Source: Pirellulaceae bacterium | GTDB taxonomy: Bacteria; Planctomycetota; Planctomycetia; Pirellulales; Pirellulaceae | Length of the DNA stretch: 14,760 nucleotides | Reading direction: 5' to 3' | NCBI GenBank assembly: GCA_020846515.1 | Contig: JADLDX010000585.1 | Span: forward strand, 1 to 14,760 | Shown here: positions 11,796 through 14,760 of the stretch, piece after piece | Layout: every line of letters starts with the position of its first letter | How positions within the stretch are numbered: the stretch's first letter is position 1 | Position numbers and translations under genes: made by a program | The notes under the pieces: generated by a model | Told to the model about the DNA's origin: nothing | What the model saw: the letters and a program-made list of their open reading frames with translations, nothing else | The model's database searches: none

Positions 11796-14760
11796 ATGCA
11801 TACTCAAGCCACATGGGGAATGCCTGCAGGTCAGGTATTGCGAGTTGTTCTGTGCGTCGTACTCTGTATGACCCTGAATACAGAGTTGCAGGCTCAAGCC
11901 AATCGAAATACGCGTGATCAAAAATCTAGCGGACCAGCGCCGGGCAAAGCACGGGAAGTGCAGAAGCAGCAGCCGGCCGATAACACCAAGTCCGCGCCGG
12001 CTGCGGTCAATCACTACGCCGATGCGGCTAATTTTCAGAATAACGGTGCGTTTGAACTGGCCGTTGAAGAATGGCAAAAACTGCTCAAAGAGTTCCCTAA
12101 AGACCCGTTGGCCAGCAAAGCCAGTCATTATCTCGGCGTCTGCTTCATGCAGCAAGCCAAACCCGATTACGCTGCGGCCAGTGCCGCATTTGCCAAGGCG
12201 CTTACCGACGCTAAGTTGGACATTCGCGACGAGTCGCTGATCAATCTCGGCTGGTGTCAGTTCATGGAGGCGCGGGCCAATGAGGGTGACCAGGCCAGAC
12301 AGAAGAAGCAATTCCAGCAAGCCCGTGAGACGTTGACCGATTATGTGAAAAATTTCCCGCAAGGCGGCTCGGTCGACCAGGCTTTGTTCTTCTCGGGCGA
12401 GATCGAGTATTCACTCGGCAACGCGCAGCAAGCCGTCAACTTGTATGAGCAGTTGATTAAGGCCAAGCCTCTGGCTGGTTCGAGTTGGCGAGCCGACGCA
12501 CAGTATGCCTTAGGTGTAGCCTACGAACAACTCAAGCAGGATGCGTTAGCTCGTCAGACGTACGAAACCTTTTTGGCAGAGCACAAGGATAGCCCTCTGC
12601 ATGGCAAGGTCTCGTTGCGTTTAGCCGACGTCCTGCTGCGCAGTGGTGCAGCGGCGGAATCTGAGAAACTCCTGCGGCAGGCGGCCGAAGACATCGATAA
12701 CCCGCTGGCCGACTCTGCCATGTTGCGACTGGGTCAGTCGCTGGCGGAGCAAGGCAAATTTAACGAAGCCTCGCAAGCCTTTGAGCAGATGGCTGCCAAG
12801 TTCCCCAAGTCGGACCATGCCCCCACAGCCAGACTGTCCGCTGGACAGATGTTCTTTCGCAACGGTCAATATCCGGAAGCTGCCGAGCGATTCCGCGCGG
12901 TTCTGGAGACCAAAGGCAATCAGGGTGCTGAAGCAGCGCATCTCTTGGCCATGACGCTGCAGCGTACACCGCAAGCCGATGAAGCGGTGGGCATCTTGGA
13001 AGGTGTTTTGAAGTGGGCCGACAAGACGCCCAGCGCCTTGCAGTTGCGGATGGATTTAGCAGACGCGCTGTATGGTATCCCGCAGAGGTTGGAGGATGCC
13101 CGATTGGCGTACGAAAAGATCGCTACGGATTTCCCAGACGACCCTTTGGCACCACGTGCAGCCTACAACGCCGCGTTCGCGGCGCTGCAGACCGGCAAAC
13201 TCGAAGATGCTCGGCGCTGGTCCGAGACCTTCCTCAAAAAATATCCGCAAGATCCCCTGCGCACCGACGTAGCCTATGTGGCTTCCGAAACAATGCTGCA
13301 ACAGGGTCAACACTCCGCGGCCATCGAAGCGTATACCAAACTGATTGCCAGCGATGCCGCCAATCCGGCTCAGCCAATTTGGAATATGCGATTGGCGATG
13401 GCCTATTATCTGTCGAACAACTATGCCGATGCAATCAAGCTCTTGGAATCCAAGCAATCGGTCTTTGCTAAGCCGAATGAAAAAGCGGAAGCCTTATTCA
13501 TTGCGGGTTCTTGCCTGTTGGCCATGGATAAACCTGCCGAAGCCATTGAGCAGTTGCAGGCCAGTTTAAAAGCGGCGAGCACCTGGTCACGCGCTGATGA
13601 AGTCATGATGCAAATCGTGCAAGCACATCAACGCCAGAACGATCCTGCCTCTGCGCTGAAGACATTGGCTGAATTTCCTACGCGTTTCCCCAATAGTCGC
13701 TTGCGATTTCAAGCTCGTTATCGCATGGCGCAGCTACGCGCGGCCCAACAGGACTTCGCCGCCGCGGTCGCGGACTACCAGGCGATTATCGACGAACCGG
13801 CAGCGGCCAGCATGCATGACTTTGCCAAGTATGGCATCGTGCTCTCGCTGATGAAGCAGGACAAATACGCAGATGCCTTGGCGGCTCTTGACCCTCTGAC
13901 CAGTCAAAAGCTGTCTGAGTCTATGACCATTGAGACACTGCTGGCCCGATCAATCTGTCTGCGCAAGACTGGCAAAATCGACGAGTCGATTGCCGCGCTG
14001 GATCGTTTCATGGACGCTGGTCCAACCGGCATCCAACTGGCCAATGGTCTCTATGAGTTGGGCATGGCCCAGGTGGAGAACAAGCAGTTTGATAAAGCCA
14101 TCACCGCCTTTGAACGCGTGCTCAAGGAAGTGCCTGACTATCCGGCTAGTGATAAGATCCTGTACGAACTAGGCTGGGCCTGGTCGGACAAGAAAGACAA
14201 TGCCAAATCCAGCGCCCGCTTTCAAGAGTTAATCGATAGCTACCCCAAGAGTGAACTAGTACCCGAGTCGATTTACCAGATAGCTCAACAGCAGTTCGAA
14301 GCCAGGCAATACGACAAATCCGCGCCGCTTTACGCGAGCGTGCTGACAAAGGCCAGCGACGCCGCCTTAAAAGAAAAGGCCCTCTATAAACTGGGCTGGA
14401 GCCTGTTCCAGCAAGGAAAATACGTCGACGCTGGTCAAGAGTTTCGCCAACAAACGCAGCAGCATCCAACCGGCAAATTCATCATCGATGCGCACTTCAT
14501 GGCTTCGGAGTGTCTCTTTAAGCAAGACAAATTTGCCGAAGCACTGTCCGGCTATCAAGAGGCGCGTCAACTGTTAGAGCAGAATCCGAAAGCCGATGTT
14601 ACCGAGCAGGTCCGCACCTTGATTTATCTCCACGGAGCACAGTGCCTGCGCGAACAAAAGAAGTGGAGCGACAGCGAGAACTGGTTACGAGAAATCATCA
14701 ATCGCTACCCCAATTCACCCTACCTCTCCACCGTTGTCTTCGAGTTGGCCACGGCCAAAC
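11796..14760 (+). CDS. Large secreted tetratricopeptide-repeat protein, 3' truncated by window
   Basis: The frame from ATG 11796 stays open for 988 codons to the window edge. The N-terminus has Arg16 then VVLCVVLCMTLN, and cleavage is likely after LQA (residue 33), so the protein is exported. A polar linker (about 34-75) leads into many TPR units. Recognisable repeats include AFELAVEEWQKLLKEFPKDP, FNEASQAFEQMAAKFPKSD, YPEAAERFRAVLE, FDKAITAFERVLKEVPDYP and SARFQELIDSYPKSE, with the spacing, small residues and terminal Pro typical of YbgF/BamD-like TPRs. Such proteins serve as scaffolds in the envelope; partners cannot be read from sequence. The start has only a weak Shine-Dalgarno. An in-frame ATG at 11820 is less likely because it would trim the signal peptide's n-region. 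The gene is separated from DUF1552 by a terminator, so it is a new transcription unit. Confidence 0.88.
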   Translation, partial: MHTQATWGMPAGQVLRVVLCVVLCMTLNTELQAQANRNTRDQKSSGPAPGKAREVQKQQPADNTKSAPAAVNHYADAANFQNNGAFELAVEEWQKLLKEFPKDPLASKASHYLGVCFMQQAKPDYAAASAAFAKALTDAKLDIRDESLINLGWCQFMEARANEGDQARQKKQFQQARETLTDYVKNFPQGGSVDQALFFSGEIEYSLGNAQQAVNLYEQLIKAKPLAGSSWRADAQYALGVAYEQLKQDALARQTYETFLAEHKDSPLHGKVSLRLADVLLRSGAAAESEKLLRQAAEDIDNPLADSAMLRLGQSLAEQGKFNEASQAFEQMAAKFPKSDHAPTARLSAGQMFFRNGQYPEAAERFRAVLETKGNQGAEAAHLLAMTLQRTPQADEAVGILEGVLKWADKTPSALQLRMDLADALYGIPQRLEDARLAYEKIATDFPDDPLAPRAAYNAAFAALQTGKLEDARRWSETFLKKYPQDPLRTDVAYVASETMLQQGQHSAAIEAYTKLIASDAANPAQPIWNMRLAMAYYLSNNYADAIKLLESKQSVFAKPNEKAEALFIAGSCLLAMDKPAEAIEQLQASLKAASTWSRADEVMMQIVQAHQRQNDPASALKTLAEFPTRFPNSRLRFQARYRMAQLRAAQQDFAAAVADYQAIIDEPAAASMHDFAKYGIVLSLMKQDKYADALAALDPLTSQKLSESMTIETLLARSICLRKTGKIDESIAALDRFMDAGPTGIQLANGLYELGMAQVENKQFDKAITAFERVLKEVPDYPASDKILYELGWAWSDKKDNAKSSARFQELIDSYPKSELVPESIYQIAQQQFEARQYDKSAPLYASVLTKASDAALKEKALYKLGWSLFQQGKYVDAGQEFRQQTQQHPTGKFIIDAHFMASECLFKQDKFAEALSGYQEARQLLEQNPKADVTEQVRTLIYLHGAQCLREQKKWSDSENWLREIINRYPNSPYLSTVVFELATAK

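Overview
The window reads as chromosomal DNA from a planctomycete, most likely of the Pirellulaceae (Rhodopirellula/Blastopirellula-like). The evidence is a set of protein families that are strongly amplified in that group: a PSD1 (DUF1553) protein, a DUF1501 protein, a large di-haem DUF1587/1595/1592/1588/1585 protein and a DUF1552 protein. Secretion signals are frequent, and Shine-Dalgarno sites are present but not universal. All protein-coding genes that can be supported lie on the + strand. No rRNA, tRNA, CRISPR array or phage gene was seen.

Layout. (1) 1-689: C-terminal part of a PSD1 protein. (2) 693-1796: an insertion-like module made of a REP-associated tyrosine transposase (RAYT, Y1/HUH family) bracketed by palindromic REP elements in head-to-head pairs (BIMEs). 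One BIME lies to the left, two lie in tandem to the right, and a further compact REP pair sits inside the transposase reading frame. (3) 1811-3211: a DUF1501 protein, the usual operon partner of PSD1 proteins. (4) 3403-4371: a D-2-hydroxyacid dehydrogenase of the CtBP-like type. (5) 4371-4562: an intergenic region built from inverted and dispersed repeats. (6) 4604-6031: a secreted protein resembling the beta-propeller glycosidases. (7) 6058-9876: the giant di-haem DUF1592-type protein. (8) 10107-11432: its usual partner, a DUF1552 protein with a twin-arginine-like signal, preceded by a three-copy 16-bp tandem repeat and followed by a strong hairpin terminator and a solitary REP. (9) 11796 to the end: a long secreted TPR protein running off the window.

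How the parts fit. PSD1+DUF1501 and DUF1592+DUF1552 are the two recurrent secreted gene pairs of planctomycetes. They are commonly thought to take part in extracytoplasmic redox or polysaccharide metabolism, but their biochemistry is largely unproven. The dehydrogenase and the glycosidase-like protein between them suggest a carbohydrate-use neighbourhood (inference).

The most interesting structure is the RAYT/REP module. Its outer ends are the conserved GTAG/CTAC tetranucleotides. Removing 693-1796 on paper leaves the PSD1 stop codon 17 nt plus a Shine-Dalgarno away from the DUF1501 start, which is normal operon spacing. The transposase carries its own substrate-like REP pair, in frame, within its coding sequence just before the HUH motif, and its stop codon is supplied by the GTAG of the next REP. 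More generally, repeats sit directly on or beside the stop codons of four consecutive genes.
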